NCBI GenBank assembly: GCA_004555535.1
Contig: SFHU01000001.1
Span: 1 to 64,000, forward strand
Length of the DNA: 64,000 bases
Origin: Clostridiales bacterium
Lineage (GTDB): Bacteria > Bacillota > Clostridia > Christensenellales > Aristaeellaceae
Direction: 5' to 3'
Program-made: the position numbers and the translations under genes
The notes under the pieces: generated by a model
What the model was told of the DNA's origin: nothing
The model's database searches: none
The model's input: the letters and a program-made list of their open reading frames with translations, nothing else
Shown: positions 1 through 8,713 of the stretch, in pieces
Numbering within the stretch: position 1 is the stretch's first letter
Layout: the number at the start of each line of letters is the position of its first letter

Positions 1-104
1 CGCAGCCCTGGTCGTTTCAAGGGGGTTATAGGGAGTCAAGAGGGATCTAAGGGGGGAAATCGAAATCCCCCCTGATCCCTCTTGCCCAGCGGAGCGTCTC
101 CCCC
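1..104 (+). repeat. Intergenic hairpin element B, truncated at the window edge
   Basis: Positions 3-96 are identical over 94 bp to 42126-42219. The element is a chain of stem-loops: a CAGGG/CCCTG hairpin (cut here at the edge), then a long stem GAGGGATC/GATCCCTC enclosing GGGGGG/CCCCCC, then a GC-rich tail with the core GCGGAGCG. A third, diverged copy lies inverted at 48356-48475. It holds no ORF and ends just before the asnA promoter. Confidence 0.85.
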
Positions 105-118
105 GCGCAAAAAATCCT

Positions 119-146
119 TTGCAAATCCGGCCTTTCGCGGTATACT
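119..146 (+). promoter_or_regulatory. asnA promoter
   Basis: TTGCAA (119-124) and TATACT (141-146) are separated by 16 bp, a good sigma-A type match. The leader is about 55 nt, too short for a T-box. AAGGAG at 191-196 is the ribosome site. Confidence 0.65.
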
Positions 147-206
147 GTCTGTATCTGCGCATTCATCTGTCCCGGCCGTGCGCCGGATGGAAGGAGAGAA
201 ACCACC

Positions 207-1220
207 ATGGGCCAGTCGTATATTCCCGCGGGCTATGCCCCGCATCTGTCGCTCTACCAGACGCAGAGCGCCATCAGCCTCATCAAGCGCGTATTCCAGG
301 ATTCCCTCGCCCGCGCGCTGAACCTCAAGCGCGTCTCCGCGCCGCTGTTCGTGGAGCCCTCCTCGGGCCTGAACGACGACCTCAACGGCGTCGAGCGCCC
401 GGTCAGCTTCGACATCCCCGGCGCGAACGCGGAGGGGCAGGTCGTGCATTCGCTGGCGAAGTGGAAGCGCATGGCGCTCTACCGCTACGACATCCTGCCG
501 GGCAAGGGCATCTACACGGACATGAACGCCATCCGCCGCGATGAGATTCCGGACAACCTGCACTCCATCTACGTCGATCAGTGGGACTGGGAGAAGGTCA
601 TCACGGAGGAATCGCGCACGATCTTCACGCTCCACCAGGCGGTGCAGAGCATCGTGGAGAGCATCTGCGACACGCAGCTGACCGTGCGCGGCAAATATCC
701 GCAGCTCTGCGAGACGCCGCTGCTCTGCCGCCGCGTCACGTTCATCACCGCGCAGGAGCTGGAGGACCTGTACCCCGGCATGACGCCCAAGGAGCGGGAG
801 AACGCGTTCGTGCGCGAGCACGGCACGGTGTTCATCCAGGGCATCGGCGGCAAGCTCAAGAGCGGCAAGCCGCACGACGGCCGCGCGCCGGACTACGACG
901 ACTGGGACATGAACGGCGATATTCTCTTCTGGCATCCGGTGCTCTCCTGCGCGATGGAGATCTCCTCGATGGGCATCCGCGTCAGCCCGGAGTCGCTCGA
1001 CCGCCAGCTGACGCTCTCCGGCTGCGACAGCCGCCGCAGCCTTCCGTTCCACAAGCTGCTGCTGGAGGGCAAGCTGCCGCTGACGATGGGCGGCGGCATC
1101 GGCCAGAGCCGCCTGTGCATGCTGCTGCTGGGCAAGGCGCATATCGGCGAGGTGCAGTCCTCCATCTGGGATGAGACGACGCGCCGCGTCTTCGAGGAGG
1201 CGGGCATCACGCTGCTGTGA
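207..1220 (+). CDS. asnA: Aspartate--ammonia ligase (asparagine synthetase A)
   Basis: Cytosolic enzyme that makes L-asparagine from aspartate, ammonia and ATP through an aspartyl-adenylate; it is a class II aminoacyl-tRNA-synthetase paralogue. The 337-residue length is normal for the family. Visible AsnA signatures are HSLAKWKR (81-88), YVDQWDWEK (122-130), the APDYDDW block and a C-terminal GGGIGQSRL motif of the ATP site. The ATG is preceded by AAGGAG and by its own promoter, so it is probably monocistronic. It runs into repeat A and a strong bidirectional terminator shared with the convergent operon. The identification is firm. Confidence 0.96.
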   Translation: MGQSYIPAGYAPHLSLYQTQSAISLIKRVFQDSLARALNLKRVSAPLFVEPSSGLNDDLNGVERPVSFDIPGANAEGQVVHSLAKWKRMALYRYDILPGKGIYTDMNAIRRDEIPDNLHSIYVDQWDWEKVITEESRTIFTLHQAVQSIVESICDTQLTVRGKYPQLCETPLLCRRVTFITAQELEDLYPGMTPKERENAFVREHGTVFIQGIGGKLKSGKPHDGRAPDYDDWDMNGDILFWHPVLSCAMEISSMGIRVSPESLDRQLTLSGCDSRRSLPFHKLLLEGKLPLTMGGGIGQSRLCMLLLGKAHIGEVQSSIWDETTRRVFEEAGITLL

Positions 1221-1240
1221 TCCCGCCAAGCCCGCAATTC

Positions 1241-1392
1241 CCGCCGCGAAGCGAAGAAGGGATCAAGGGGCGAAGTCCCTTGCGGGGTTCAGGGGCAGCG
1301 CCCCTGAGCAGGATTGGGCGGCAGCCCAAAAACCCATGAGAAAACGTAGTCTCAGAGCAGGCTGCACAGCAGCCTACGATTGAGACGGGTTC
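1241..1392 (+). repeat. Intergenic element A, copy 1 (full set of modules)
   Basis: Begins 20 bp after the asnA stop. Modules in order: A1 (GCGAAGCGAAG), A2 hairpin AAGGGGCGAAGTCCCTT, A3 hairpin GGGGCAGCGCCCC, A4 hairpin TTGGGCGGCAGCCCAA, and A5, a long stem GTCTCA...AGGCTGC-ACA-GCAGCCT...TGAGAC. The same chain recurs at ten other intergenic sites in the window. Confidence 0.9.
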
Positions 1393-1440
1393 CATCCGCA
1401 CGGCATGAATTCCATCGCAACCCCGTCTGAAACAAAAACG

Positions 1441-1494
1441 AGCGCTGCGGCATCCCTTCCCTTTCCCGGGAAACCGATGCCGCAGCGCTTTTTG
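1441..1494. terminator. Bidirectional intrinsic terminator between asnA and the 1.5-9.4 kb operon
   Basis: A perfect 14-bp stem (1441-1454 with 1476-1489) is followed by TTTTTGT on the plus strand and, read on the minus strand, by GTTTTTGTTT. It can end both convergent transcripts. Confidence 0.85.
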
Positions 1495-1518
1495 TATTGG
1501 GGTCTGCGTGTGAATGCC

Positions 1519-2430
1519 TTATGGCGCCTCCGCCCGGAAGAACACCCGCATCACATTGTACAGGTCGATCCTCCAGCTCTCCAGGTTATGCCGCTTGCCG
1601 GGCTTATCGGCAAAGCAGCAGTTCTCTCCCTCCCGCAGCAGCCGGGGGCACAGTTTCAGCAGCAGCCCATAGCCGCGCAGATGGTCGTCGTGCGAGCCGT
1701 CGAGCGTGCCGTTGCCGTTATACCAGTACAGCGGCGGAAAGTCCGCGTAGACGGTATTCATCGACTCCGCGACGGCGTAGGCGTTGGAATAGTAGCCGGA
1801 GAAGCAGCCGACATAGCCGATGACATCCAGGCAGCCCATCAGCACGGACGACCAGCCCGCCTCCGAGCCCAGCGACAGCCCGGCATAGGCGCGGTGGGCG
1901 CGGCTGCCCGTCAGGCCCTCCTGTGAAACATCGCCGCCCGCCCAGGTCGAATACCGGCTCTCCACGGCGGGGATCAGGTCGCCGCGCAGCTCATAGCGAA
2001 ACGTCGCGGTGCCGTTGCAGCCGCCGTTTTTTTCGCTGGCCAGGCAGGGCGTCACGACGATGACCGGCGGGCAGAGTCCCGCGGCGATCATGCCGTCGAG
2101 CAGCGCCCGCGCGCCGTTTTCCTCTGCGAGCCAATAGCCCTCGTCCTCCCCCGCGCCATGCATCAGGTAGAGCACGTCATAGCGCTGCGCGCTGTCATAG
2201 CCATACGGCAGGTAGACGCAGGCCCTGCCGGTGCCCGCGCGGCCGGGGTTGCCGCGCTTGTCATAGGTGAAGGTGTCGTATTCGATGCGCTCGACGCTGC
2301 CCTGCTGCGCGCTCCCCTCAAGCAGCGCCTGCGGCACGGCGGAAAGCTCAAGCTCCACCGGCTCCGCGCAGGCCGCCGGCAGCAGCGCCATCGCCAGCAG
2401 CAGCGCGAGGATGACCGTCCTTCGCCTCAT
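1519..2430 (-). CDS. Secreted alpha/beta-hydrolase, putative esterase (esterase D / feruloyl-esterase family)
   Basis: A 303-residue exported hydrolase. An N-terminal hydrophobic signal (residues 1-22) is followed by a YGYDS...YLMHGAGEDEGYW block (77-100) and the nucleophile elbow GLSLG (184-188, Ser186). A C-terminal KRHNLESW supplies a candidate catalytic His. The family includes carbohydrate esterases and mycolyltransferase-like folds; the substrate is unknown. I chose the ATG at 2430 because it opens directly onto the signal peptide and starts 4 nt after the preceding stop. It is the last gene of an eight-gene operon. De-acylation of a cell-surface glycan is an inference from its neighbours. 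Confidence 0.8.
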   Translation of the reverse strand: MRRRTVILALLLAMALLPAACAEPVELELSAVPQALLEGSAQQGSVERIEYDTFTYDKRGNPGRAGTGRACVYLPYGYDSAQRYDVLYLMHGAGEDEGYWLAEENGARALLDGMIAAGLCPPVIVVTPCLASEKNGGCNGTATFRYELRGDLIPAVESRYSTWAGGDVSQEGLTGSRAHRAYAGLSLGSEAGWSSVLMGCLDVIGYVGCFSGYYSNAYAVAESMNTVYADFPPLYWYNGNGTLDGSHDDHLRGYGLLLKLCPRLLREGENCCFADKPGKRHNLESWRIDLYNVMRVFFRAEAP

Positions 2431-2434
2431 GGCC

Positions 2435-3310
2435 TTATGGGACGAGCGTGCAGAAGTAGATGCAGTCGCCGACCATGCGCTTCTTCGTGTTCGTGACATT
2501 GTTGAGCTTCTCGTCGTTGAGGATCACGGCCGCGGAGTTGCCGCCGTCCAGGTTATAGGCCTGCACGGCGCCCAGCTCCTTGCACAGGTTCGCCATCTGC
2601 AAAATCGTCACGCCCGCGGAGCCTTCGCCCGACGGGCCCTCCGTGCAGACGACCATATAGGAGAGCGTGTCGATCTGGCACAGCGCAAGGCGCTGGGTCT
2701 GCTTGTTCTTGCCGATATCGACCTCGGAGGCCTGCACCTCCTCGTTGGTGATGGCGACGCCGTCCTTGACCAGCCACGGGCCAAAGCAGAACGCGTGAAT
2801 CACGTTGCCCTCGAAGGCCTCGTAATCCGCCGCCGTCGTCGAGGGCAGGATCGTAAAATCGCCCTTGTCGTCGATGATCAGCGTGTCGCGGTTCTTCGTC
2901 GGGCGGAAGCGGAGCTGCTCGCCGTTGCGCACGACGATGCCCTGGTTGTGGTAGTTGAAGTAGTCGCCGTTGATCGTCAGCACGCCGCCGAAGCGCTCCG
3001 CGAGCGTCAGCACGGTCGCCGTCGTCTTGGAGGGATAGTCCGCCGCCAGGCCACAGCGGATCTGGCTCGGGTCCGTCAGCGTGATGTAGACGGCCATGTA
3101 GTCGGTGTCCAGCGTGCGCGAGCGCTCGATGCGGATGTCGATCGAGTCGTCGTGGTAGCCCGCCTTGTCCGGCAGGAAGCCCTCCTCATGCGGCAGGTAG
3201 GGCGCGGGCTCGAAGCTGTATGGGATCGGTTCAAGCGCTGTTTCGGCGGCCGCGCAGGCCGCCAGCACGGCGAGCAGCGCGGCAAGCAGCGCCACAGTCC
3301 ATCGTTTCAT
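2435..3310 (-). CDS. Exported phosphodiester glycosidase (NAGPA-like), paralogue 1
   Basis: A 291-residue member of the phosphodiester glycosidase family (the domain of the mammalian uncovering enzyme NAGPA and of bacterial exopolysaccharide-associated proteins), expected to cleave sugar-1-phosphodiesters. The signal sequence ends in LAAC (residues 16-19), a usable lipobox, so it may be a lipoprotein. Family blocks are INGDYFNYHNQG from residue 113 and NLDGGNSAAVIL near 253. A second family member is encoded in the same operon at 6925-7827. The downstream esterase begins 4 nt after its stop. The substrate is not known. Confidence 0.85.
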   Translation of the reverse strand: MKRWTVALLAALLAVLAACAAAETALEPIPYSFEPAPYLPHEEGFLPDKAGYHDDSIDIRIERSRTLDTDYMAVYITLTDPSQIRCGLAADYPSKTTATVLTLAERFGGVLTINGDYFNYHNQGIVVRNGEQLRFRPTKNRDTLIIDDKGDFTILPSTTAADYEAFEGNVIHAFCFGPWLVKDGVAITNEEVQASEVDIGKNKQTQRLALCQIDTLSYMVVCTEGPSGEGSAGVTILQMANLCKELGAVQAYNLDGGNSAAVILNDEKLNNVTNTKKRMVGDCIYFCTLVP

Positions 3311-3392
3311 TCTCTTTCACCCCGCCGGCGCGGCGCCGGCACAAGCTCTCAGGAGGGCGGCCGCCGCGGAATTTTCCGCCTCCCGTTCCCGC

Positions 3393-4964
3393 TCACAGGC
3401 CGCTGTACTGCGAGAACTCCTCATAGCTGTCGTAGATGCAGACGTACTTGCTGCCCGTCGAGAAGACCATGTGGTTCGCGTCGCAGGCGGGAACCTCATG
3501 ATCCATGTCATACTGATCGAAGATCGCGAAGATCCGCCCCTCGCCCGGCGTGAAGTCGAAGTGATCCGTCCGCTGGAGCCACTCACCGATGTTGCCCTGC
3601 TCCCAGCTCTCGACCATGTAGACCTCGATCCGCCCGTCGCTCAGCTCGGTGAGCACGTTGGCGTTCCAGAAGGTGGCGTAGCCCGTCGTGCAGTCCTCCT
3701 CAAGCAGGACCTGCGCGATCTGCTCCATCTCGCCGGGCGTCTTGTTCAGCTCCAGGTCGCGGTAGGCGGCGTTGCCCAGCAGGAACATCGCCACCAGCGC
3801 CAGCATCGGCGCGACGCGCAGGCCGCGCAGGCGGCAGGCGAAGCGGTCCAGCGCCCAGAAGAGCGAAAAGACCATCAGCAGCGCCGCCGGCATGTAGTAA
3901 CTGACGGAGTAGTTGTAGGTCGTCGTGCCCTCGTTTTCGATCGTCAGCACGTTGATCAGGATGCCCACCGCCAGCGCCGCCGGGATGAAGATCGCCAGCA
4001 TCCGCTCCCGGGGGCCGAGCTCCATGCGCAGCAGCAGCACAATCGCCGCGACGCAGAGCACGGGCAGCGCGACCGCGAACACGGAGACGAGGCCCTCGCG
4101 CGAGAGCAGCAGCACGTCGCCGCGATAGCCGAAGAAGCTCATCAGGCTCTGCAGCTGGTCGGTCAGCATCTCGGGCGTCAGCGCGCGCAGCGTCGTCTCG
4201 TCGAACTGCTCATACCAGAACATGCGCGAGAGCACGTTCGCGTTGATCAGATAGCCTGCGAGCGTCGCCGCCGTGCACAGCAGGCTGCCCGCGGCGATGC
4301 GCGCCTCGGGCCGGGAGACGGCCTGACGCAGGCCTTCGCAGCGGCGCGCCTCCAGGTAGAACGTCAGCACGCCCGCCATCAGCAGCGGCGCGACGCAGAC
4401 CATCAGCATGCGCACGCCGCCCAGGCCGCCCCATACGCCCAGAATCAGCAGCAGGATGGGCTCCCGCCAGCGCCGTTTGTCCATGCGCAGCACGAGGCCG
4501 AGCTCCACAAACGTCAGGATGACGCAGGCGGTATAAAACCCGCCGTAGACGAGCGTGAACGAGTTGTACGGCGTGACCGGGAGGATCAGCGCCGCGGCGC
4601 ACAGCAGCGACGCGGCGGGCGACGCGCCCAGCCCCGTGGCCAGATAGCAAAGCGACGCCGCGACGCCGCACAGCAGCACGGCGATGGAGAACGTCCTGGC
4701 GGCGTGCCAGTCCGAAAACAGCCGCAGCGCCAGCTGATACACCGGCACGGGGCTGACGATGCGCAGCTCCGTCGAGTAGAACCAGCTGTCCGTCACGAGC
4801 TTGCCCTCCTCGTTGAGCAGCTGCGCGAGCAGAAGCTCCGAGGAGATGTCCGAGTCGAGGTTGTGCTCGCCGTAGACCCAGTAGACGCCCACGGACACGG
4901 CCAGGCACAGCGCAAAGACGAGCAGCGGCCAGAGCCGGAGAATTCCCTTTTTCATGTTCTTCAT
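3393..4964 (-). CDS. Polytopic membrane protein, GT-C glycosyltransferase-like
   Basis: 523 residues with about 10-12 hydrophobic segments and a hydrophilic extracytoplasmic tail of about 110 residues. The first loop after TM1 carries D-S-D (about residue 37), the acidic motif position used by GT-C lipid-linked-sugar glycosyltransferases. Overall sequence similarity cannot be judged by eye, so the class is inferred from topology. The start at 4964 has AGGAGG upstream and overlaps the stop of the preceding Lgt-like gene (ATGA). A GT-C role fits an operon that also encodes two phosphodiester glycosidases. Confidence 0.65.
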   Translation of the reverse strand: MKNMKKGILRLWPLLVFALCLAVSVGVYWVYGEHNLDSDISSELLLAQLLNEEGKLVTDSWFYSTELRIVSPVPVYQLALRLFSDWHAARTFSIAVLLCGVAASLCYLATGLGASPAASLLCAAALILPVTPYNSFTLVYGGFYTACVILTFVELGLVLRMDKRRWREPILLLILGVWGGLGGVRMLMVCVAPLLMAGVLTFYLEARRCEGLRQAVSRPEARIAAGSLLCTAATLAGYLINANVLSRMFWYEQFDETTLRALTPEMLTDQLQSLMSFFGYRGDVLLLSREGLVSVFAVALPVLCVAAIVLLLRMELGPRERMLAIFIPAALAVGILINVLTIENEGTTTYNYSVSYYMPAALLMVFSLFWALDRFACRLRGLRVAPMLALVAMFLLGNAAYRDLELNKTPGEMEQIAQVLLEEDCTTGYATFWNANVLTELSDGRIEVYMVESWEQGNIGEWLQRTDHFDFTPGEGRIFAIFDQYDMDHEVPACDANHMVFSTGSKYVCIYDSYEEFSQYSGL

Positions 4965-5983
4965 CGCGTTCCTTCCTCCTTCGTATCCGTCACAGGCTTT
5001 GCCGCCCGCCGCGGGGCGCGCAGCGCCGCGCCGACGCTTTTGACCAGCCCCAGGCAGGCCAGCGCCGTCAGCAGATAGCACACGTCCATCGGCAGCGCCT
5101 CGAACAGCACGATCTTCTTTTCCAGCGCGAATTCCATCGCGACGACGACGCCGGCGCTGGCCAGCGTCCCCACAACAGGGACGGCCACGCGCGCCGGGGT
5201 CGGCCTTTCCATCCGCAGGCAGCCATAGACGAGCAGCGCCACCGCGACGAGCGCGCCGAGCACCTGGCTGACGCGCACGAAGCCGAAGCGCAGCACCGCG
5301 TCCTGTCTCAGGCTCTCGCAGAGGATCTGCGCGGCGCACAGATTAAGCAGCGCCCGCAGCGCGGTGTCGCCCGGGCGCCTTCCCTCGCCCCGGCGCAGCG
5401 CCAGCGCGCCGATGACGAGCGCCAGCAGCGCCTCGAGCACGAAGACCGCCCAGCTCCACTCGCCGTACATGTCCTGCACGGCGAAGGGGAAGCGCAGCAG
5501 GCCGTCAAATTCCTCCGGATGAAACAGGCTCATGCCGTTCATCGGGTCAAACCAGTCCTCGACATACCAGCCATAGCCCTGGCCAACCAGGCCCTCCGCC
5601 AGACGGCCGAGCGCGATGACCAGCGCGGCGGGCGCGCAGAGCGCATCGGCGATCCTGCCCCAGGGCTGGCGCGTGCGCCTTGCCGTCAGCGCGAGGGCGA
5701 GCACGCCACCCAGCAGCGCGCCAAAGAGCGTATAGCCGCCGCCGGTGAAGTCGAAGAAATAGGCGATGCCCTGGCGCGAGAAGCCGTCCAGGCAGATCAG
5801 GCAATAGAGCAGCCGGGCGCAGAGAAAGGAAAGCGGCAGGGCAAGAACTGCGAACACGCTCACGGTCTGCGCCGCGAGGCCCCGGCGCGCACAGAGCGCG
5901 CGGGCCCAAAAAAGACCAATCAGGACAGCCCCCGCGACCGCGAGGCCGTAGGGGTAGATCCTGATTGCCGAAATATCGATCAT
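4961..5983 (-). CDS. Prolipoprotein diacylglyceryl transferase-like membrane protein, second copy
   Basis: 340 residues, multi-pass, collinear with Lgt. Lgt moves diacylglycerol from phosphatidylglycerol to the lipobox cysteine of prolipoproteins. Visible correspondences to E. coli Lgt are GGYTLFGALLG (for GGMSFHGGLIG), ALGRLAEGL (for AGRLGNFI, keeping Arg143) and CESLRQD (for VEFFRQP, keeping Arg239). The essential His103 is Phe here and Asn146 is Glu, so ordinary Lgt activity is doubtful. The C-terminus is extended by two extra hydrophobic segments. The ATG at 5983 has AGGAG and overlaps the preceding stop (ATGA). It may be a repurposed lipid or glycolipid transferase. Confidence 0.75.
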   Translation of the reverse strand: MIDISAIRIYPYGLAVAGAVLIGLFWARALCARRGLAAQTVSVFAVLALPLSFLCARLLYCLICLDGFSRQGIAYFFDFTGGGYTLFGALLGGVLALALTARRTRQPWGRIADALCAPAALVIALGRLAEGLVGQGYGWYVEDWFDPMNGMSLFHPEEFDGLLRFPFAVQDMYGEWSWAVFVLEALLALVIGALALRRGEGRRPGDTALRALLNLCAAQILCESLRQDAVLRFGFVRVSQVLGALVAVALLVYGCLRMERPTPARVAVPVVGTLASAGVVVAMEFALEKKIVLFEALPMDVCYLLTALACLGLVKSVGAALRAPRRAAKPVTDTKEEGTR

Positions 5984-6891
5984 GTGTCTCTCCTGTTGGG
6001 AACCTGCCGCGCGCACAGCGCCATCACGACGCACAGCGCGATCATGGCGGCATAGAGCACGGCGTTGGGGATATTCGTCTTGTCCTGCGCCCATTCGGCG
6101 ATGCCGATGCCCGCGGCGCACAGCAGCACGGCGAGCGCGCGCGTGCCCATCGCCCGGCGGCCCCGGGGCCTTGCGCGCAGCAGCACGATCGCCAGAATCG
6201 CGAGCGCGGCGAAGATCTGCGTCACGCGGACGAAGCCAATGCGCAGGCAGTTGTCGCTGCGCAGGTTCTCCAGCGGAATCTGGCAGCAGCAAAGCAGCAG
6301 CAGCGCCGTCGTGAAGCGCGCGCCGGGCGCGCCCTCCTTCATGCGCGCCGCGGCCAGCAGAATCGCCAGCGCGGCGACGGCCTCCAGCACGAAGACCGCG
6401 AGGTTCCACTCGCCATACTGGTTCGCCGCGGCGAGCGGGAAGAAGCAGAAGGCCTCCCGCTCGATCATGGGGCCGATGCCCTCGCCGGTGAAGATCTCCG
6501 CCATGCGGCAGACCGCCAGCGCGGCAAGCCCCGGCGTGACCAGCTCGTCAAGCGCAGCGCCCGCACTGACGCCCGCGCGCCGCGCCAGAAGCGCCGCGCA
6601 CAGGCAAGCGCCCGCGACGGCGCCCGCCATCAGACAGCCGCCCGCGCGCAGGTCGAAGACCGCGGCCAGGCCGTAATCGTAGAGGAAGACGTCAAAGCTG
6701 AAGAGCACGTAGAGCAGCCGCGCGCCCACGAGCGCGGCAAGCGGCACGAGCACGGCCATCTGCCAGGCCGGCACGGCGCGCCCGCCGCCGCGGCGCCTTC
6801 GCGCCAGCAGGAAGAGGCCGACGGCGAGCAGCGCCGCCAGCAGGATGCAGAGGGGATATGGCGCCAGCGCGCCGGTTTGTACGTTTGCCAT
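5980..6891 (-). CDS. Prolipoprotein diacylglyceryl transferase-like membrane protein, first copy
   Basis: 303 residues with about seven TM segments, a diverged Lgt homologue adjacent to its paralogue. GGCLMAGAVAG replaces the Lgt HGG block (His103 to Ala), and the Arg143 region reads CRMAEIF, with the same Asn-to-Glu change as the neighbour. The ENLRSD motif keeps the second essential Arg. I prefer the ATG at 6891, which has GGAG seven bases upstream; an upstream ATG at 6909 has no ribosome site. It is coupled to the next gene by ATGA overlap. Sharing the same substitutions suggests an old duplication into a distinct subfamily. Confidence 0.72.
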   Translation of the reverse strand: MANVQTGALAPYPLCILLAALLAVGLFLLARRRRGGGRAVPAWQMAVLVPLAALVGARLLYVLFSFDVFLYDYGLAAVFDLRAGGCLMAGAVAGACLCAALLARRAGVSAGAALDELVTPGLAALAVCRMAEIFTGEGIGPMIEREAFCFFPLAAANQYGEWNLAVFVLEAVAALAILLAAARMKEGAPGARFTTALLLLCCCQIPLENLRSDNCLRIGFVRVTQIFAALAILAIVLLRARPRGRRAMGTRALAVLLCAAGIGIAEWAQDKTNIPNAVLYAAMIALCVVMALCARQVPNRRDT

Positions 6892-6924
6892 GAGATGCTC
6901 CGTTGACATGCGATGCGGGGGGAA

Positions 6925-7827
6925 TCACTGCGCGTCGTGCGCAGAGGCGAAATAGAGGATATCCGAGATCTTGCGCAGGTCGGGGTTCCTGTGGATGCGC
7001 TTGTTGTTGAAGATGACGTTCGTAGAGCCGCCGCCGTCCAGGTTGTAGGCCAGGCGGCAGTCGGGGAAGAGCTCCGCGATGTACTCGGCGAACGTCGAAA
7101 GCGACATGCCGTAGGAGGCGTCGGACTTGCCGTCGCACTCGACAATCGCGTATTCGAGCTCATCCAACTGCACGATGGCGACGCGCTGCATCTTGTAGCG
7201 GGACTGGTAGAGGTCGGTGATGGTGTCGGTGAAGGCCTCGCCATTGATCGCCAGCACCGGGCCGAAGGTAAACGAGTTGACGACCTGCCTGTCCGCCGGG
7301 AATTCATTCGTAAGGAAGTCGTCAAGGCTCTCGTTGGTCGCCATGAGCACATAGTGGAAGTTGCCCAGGTCGTCGATGATGAGCACGTCCCGCGTGCCGT
7401 CGCACTCGCGGCGGTACTCGACGCCCTGGCGCACGACGTAGCCGAAGTCGTAGTAATACTTGAAGAAGTCGCCATTGACCGCCGCGACGGCGTTGACGTG
7501 CTCGGCCATCGTCTCGGCCTTGACGTAGGTGCGGTCGTCATAGCGGTCCTTGCTCATGCAGGTGCGGATCTGTGAGGGGTCCGCGATCTTGATGCGCACG
7601 ATGTGGCAGGGCAGCTTGCCGACCATCTGCTCCTCGGTCGTGACGTGGATGGTGTCGTCGAGGTACTCCGTCTCGGAGAGGAAGCCCTCCTCCAGCAACG
7701 CGCTGCCCGGGACGAGCTGGTCAAGCGGCAGCACGCCCGGCTCCGCCAGCGCCGGGGACGAGAGCAGCAGCGGGAGCAGCAGCAGGAAAAGGGCAATCAG
7801 AATGCGCCTGAGCGCCGTGCGGTTCAT
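6925..7827 (-). CDS. Exported phosphodiester glycosidase (NAGPA-like), paralogue 2
   Basis: 300 residues. The signal peptide ends with an ALA-EP cleavage site (about residue 28), so unlike paralogue 1 it is probably freely secreted. The family motifs VNGDFFKYYYDFGYVV (about 115-130) and NLDGGGSTNVIF (about 265) are intact. Its ATG overlaps the stop of the LRR gene (ATGA), which implies translational coupling. Together with paralogue 1 it makes this operon unusually rich in sugar-phosphodiester hydrolases. Confidence 0.85.
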   Translation of the reverse strand: MNRTALRRILIALFLLLLPLLLSSPALAEPGVLPLDQLVPGSALLEEGFLSETEYLDDTIHVTTEEQMVGKLPCHIVRIKIADPSQIRTCMSKDRYDDRTYVKAETMAEHVNAVAAVNGDFFKYYYDFGYVVRQGVEYRRECDGTRDVLIIDDLGNFHYVLMATNESLDDFLTNEFPADRQVVNSFTFGPVLAINGEAFTDTITDLYQSRYKMQRVAIVQLDELEYAIVECDGKSDASYGMSLSTFAEYIAELFPDCRLAYNLDGGGSTNVIFNNKRIHRNPDLRKISDILYFASAHDAQ

Positions 7828-8699
7828 TCGGGTTCCTCCTCGTTGTCGTCGCTGTCGAAGGGTTCATAGACGCCGGTGTGGAAGATGCGGTAGATCACGT
7901 CGTAGCGCGGATGCTCGCGCCAGCCCTCGCCGGTGGGATGCTCCTTCCAGCCGATTGCGCAGTTCGGCAGCGCGGCCTCTAGCGCCTCGCGCTGCGCGTT
8001 GGTCAGATAGCCGTCCATGCACAGGCGAAAGCGCTCGAGCCCCGTCAGGCCGTAGAGCGGCGTCAGATCGGTGATGTCGTTGTTGCTCAGGTTGAGGTCG
8101 ACCAGCTTCGTCAGGTTCGCCAGCGGCGTGATGTCCGTGAACTTGTTGGTGAACAGCTCAACGTATTCAAGCTCCGTCAGCTGGGAGAGCACGGAGATGT
8201 CCTTAATGTCGTTGCAGGCGAGGATCAGCACCTTGAGCTGGGGATGATCCAGCAGGAAGCTGATGTCCGTGATGGCGTTGTGCCCCAGGTCAAGCGCCTC
8301 CAGCTTCGTGCAGAACCGCAGCGCGTAGAAGTCGCGCGTCTTGTGCTCGGTGTCCCTCTTCGGGTTGTGCAGCGTCGAAAAGGCCGTCGCGTCGGTGCGC
8401 AGCGTGTGGTTGCCCACGCGCACGGTGAAGCCGAACTCAATCTGCGGGTAGCCGTCAAAGAGCCTGTCCATGTCGTCATTGGACAGGCGGCTCTCGTACA
8501 GGTCGACCTTCTCAAGGTTCGGCATCGCCTCGATCAGCTCGATGAGCGCGTCGATGTCCTTCACCTTCGTGCTGCCGAAGTCGATGGCCGTGTCCTGCGT
8601 GTCCACCGTGATGCCGCACATCGTGACAGGCTCCGCCGCGGCGCAGGCAAACGCCAGACACAGCGCCAGCAGCGCGGCGGAAAAAGCATGCCTCTTCAT
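7824..8699 (-). CDS. Exported leucine-rich-repeat protein
   Basis: 291 residues. A signal peptide (about 1-22, cut near CAAAEP) is followed by a short N-terminal cap and then four to five 22-residue SDS22/internalin-like repeats with the pattern LxxLxLxxNxITDISxL (about residues 130-225), and an acidic tail (DSDDNEEEPE). LRR proteins bind proteins or glycans; no enzymatic motif is visible. The ATG at 8699 opens on the signal peptide; in-frame starts at 8714 and 8717 would add five or six residues and overlap the preceding stop. Its stop overlaps the next gene's ATG. Confidence 0.8.
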   Translation of the reverse strand: MKRHAFSAALLALCLAFACAAAEPVTMCGITVDTQDTAIDFGSTKVKDIDALIELIEAMPNLEKVDLYESRLSNDDMDRLFDGYPQIEFGFTVRVGNHTLRTDATAFSTLHNPKRDTEHKTRDFYALRFCTKLEALDLGHNAITDISFLLDHPQLKVLILACNDIKDISVLSQLTELEYVELFTNKFTDITPLANLTKLVDLNLSNNDITDLTPLYGLTGLERFRLCMDGYLTNAQREALEAALPNCAIGWKEHPTGEGWREHPRYDVIYRIFHTGVYEPFDSDDNEEEPE

Positions 8700-8713
8700 G
8701 GCTTTCCCCGGCA

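Noticed and set aside
207..320. T-box or other tRNA-sensing leader for asnA
   Set aside because: The leader between promoter and ATG is about 55 nt and holds no specifier loop or T-box sequence.
1241..1392. Element A as an intrinsic terminator
   Set aside because: Stems are not followed by a U-tract, and a separate strong terminator follows at 1441-1494. Some termination effect is not excluded.
5984..6409. N-terminal extension of the second Lgt-like gene
   Set aside because: The frame is open but lies within the first Lgt-like gene and is Arg/Ala/Gly-rich; the ATG at 5983 has a ribosome site and matches the Lgt N-terminus.
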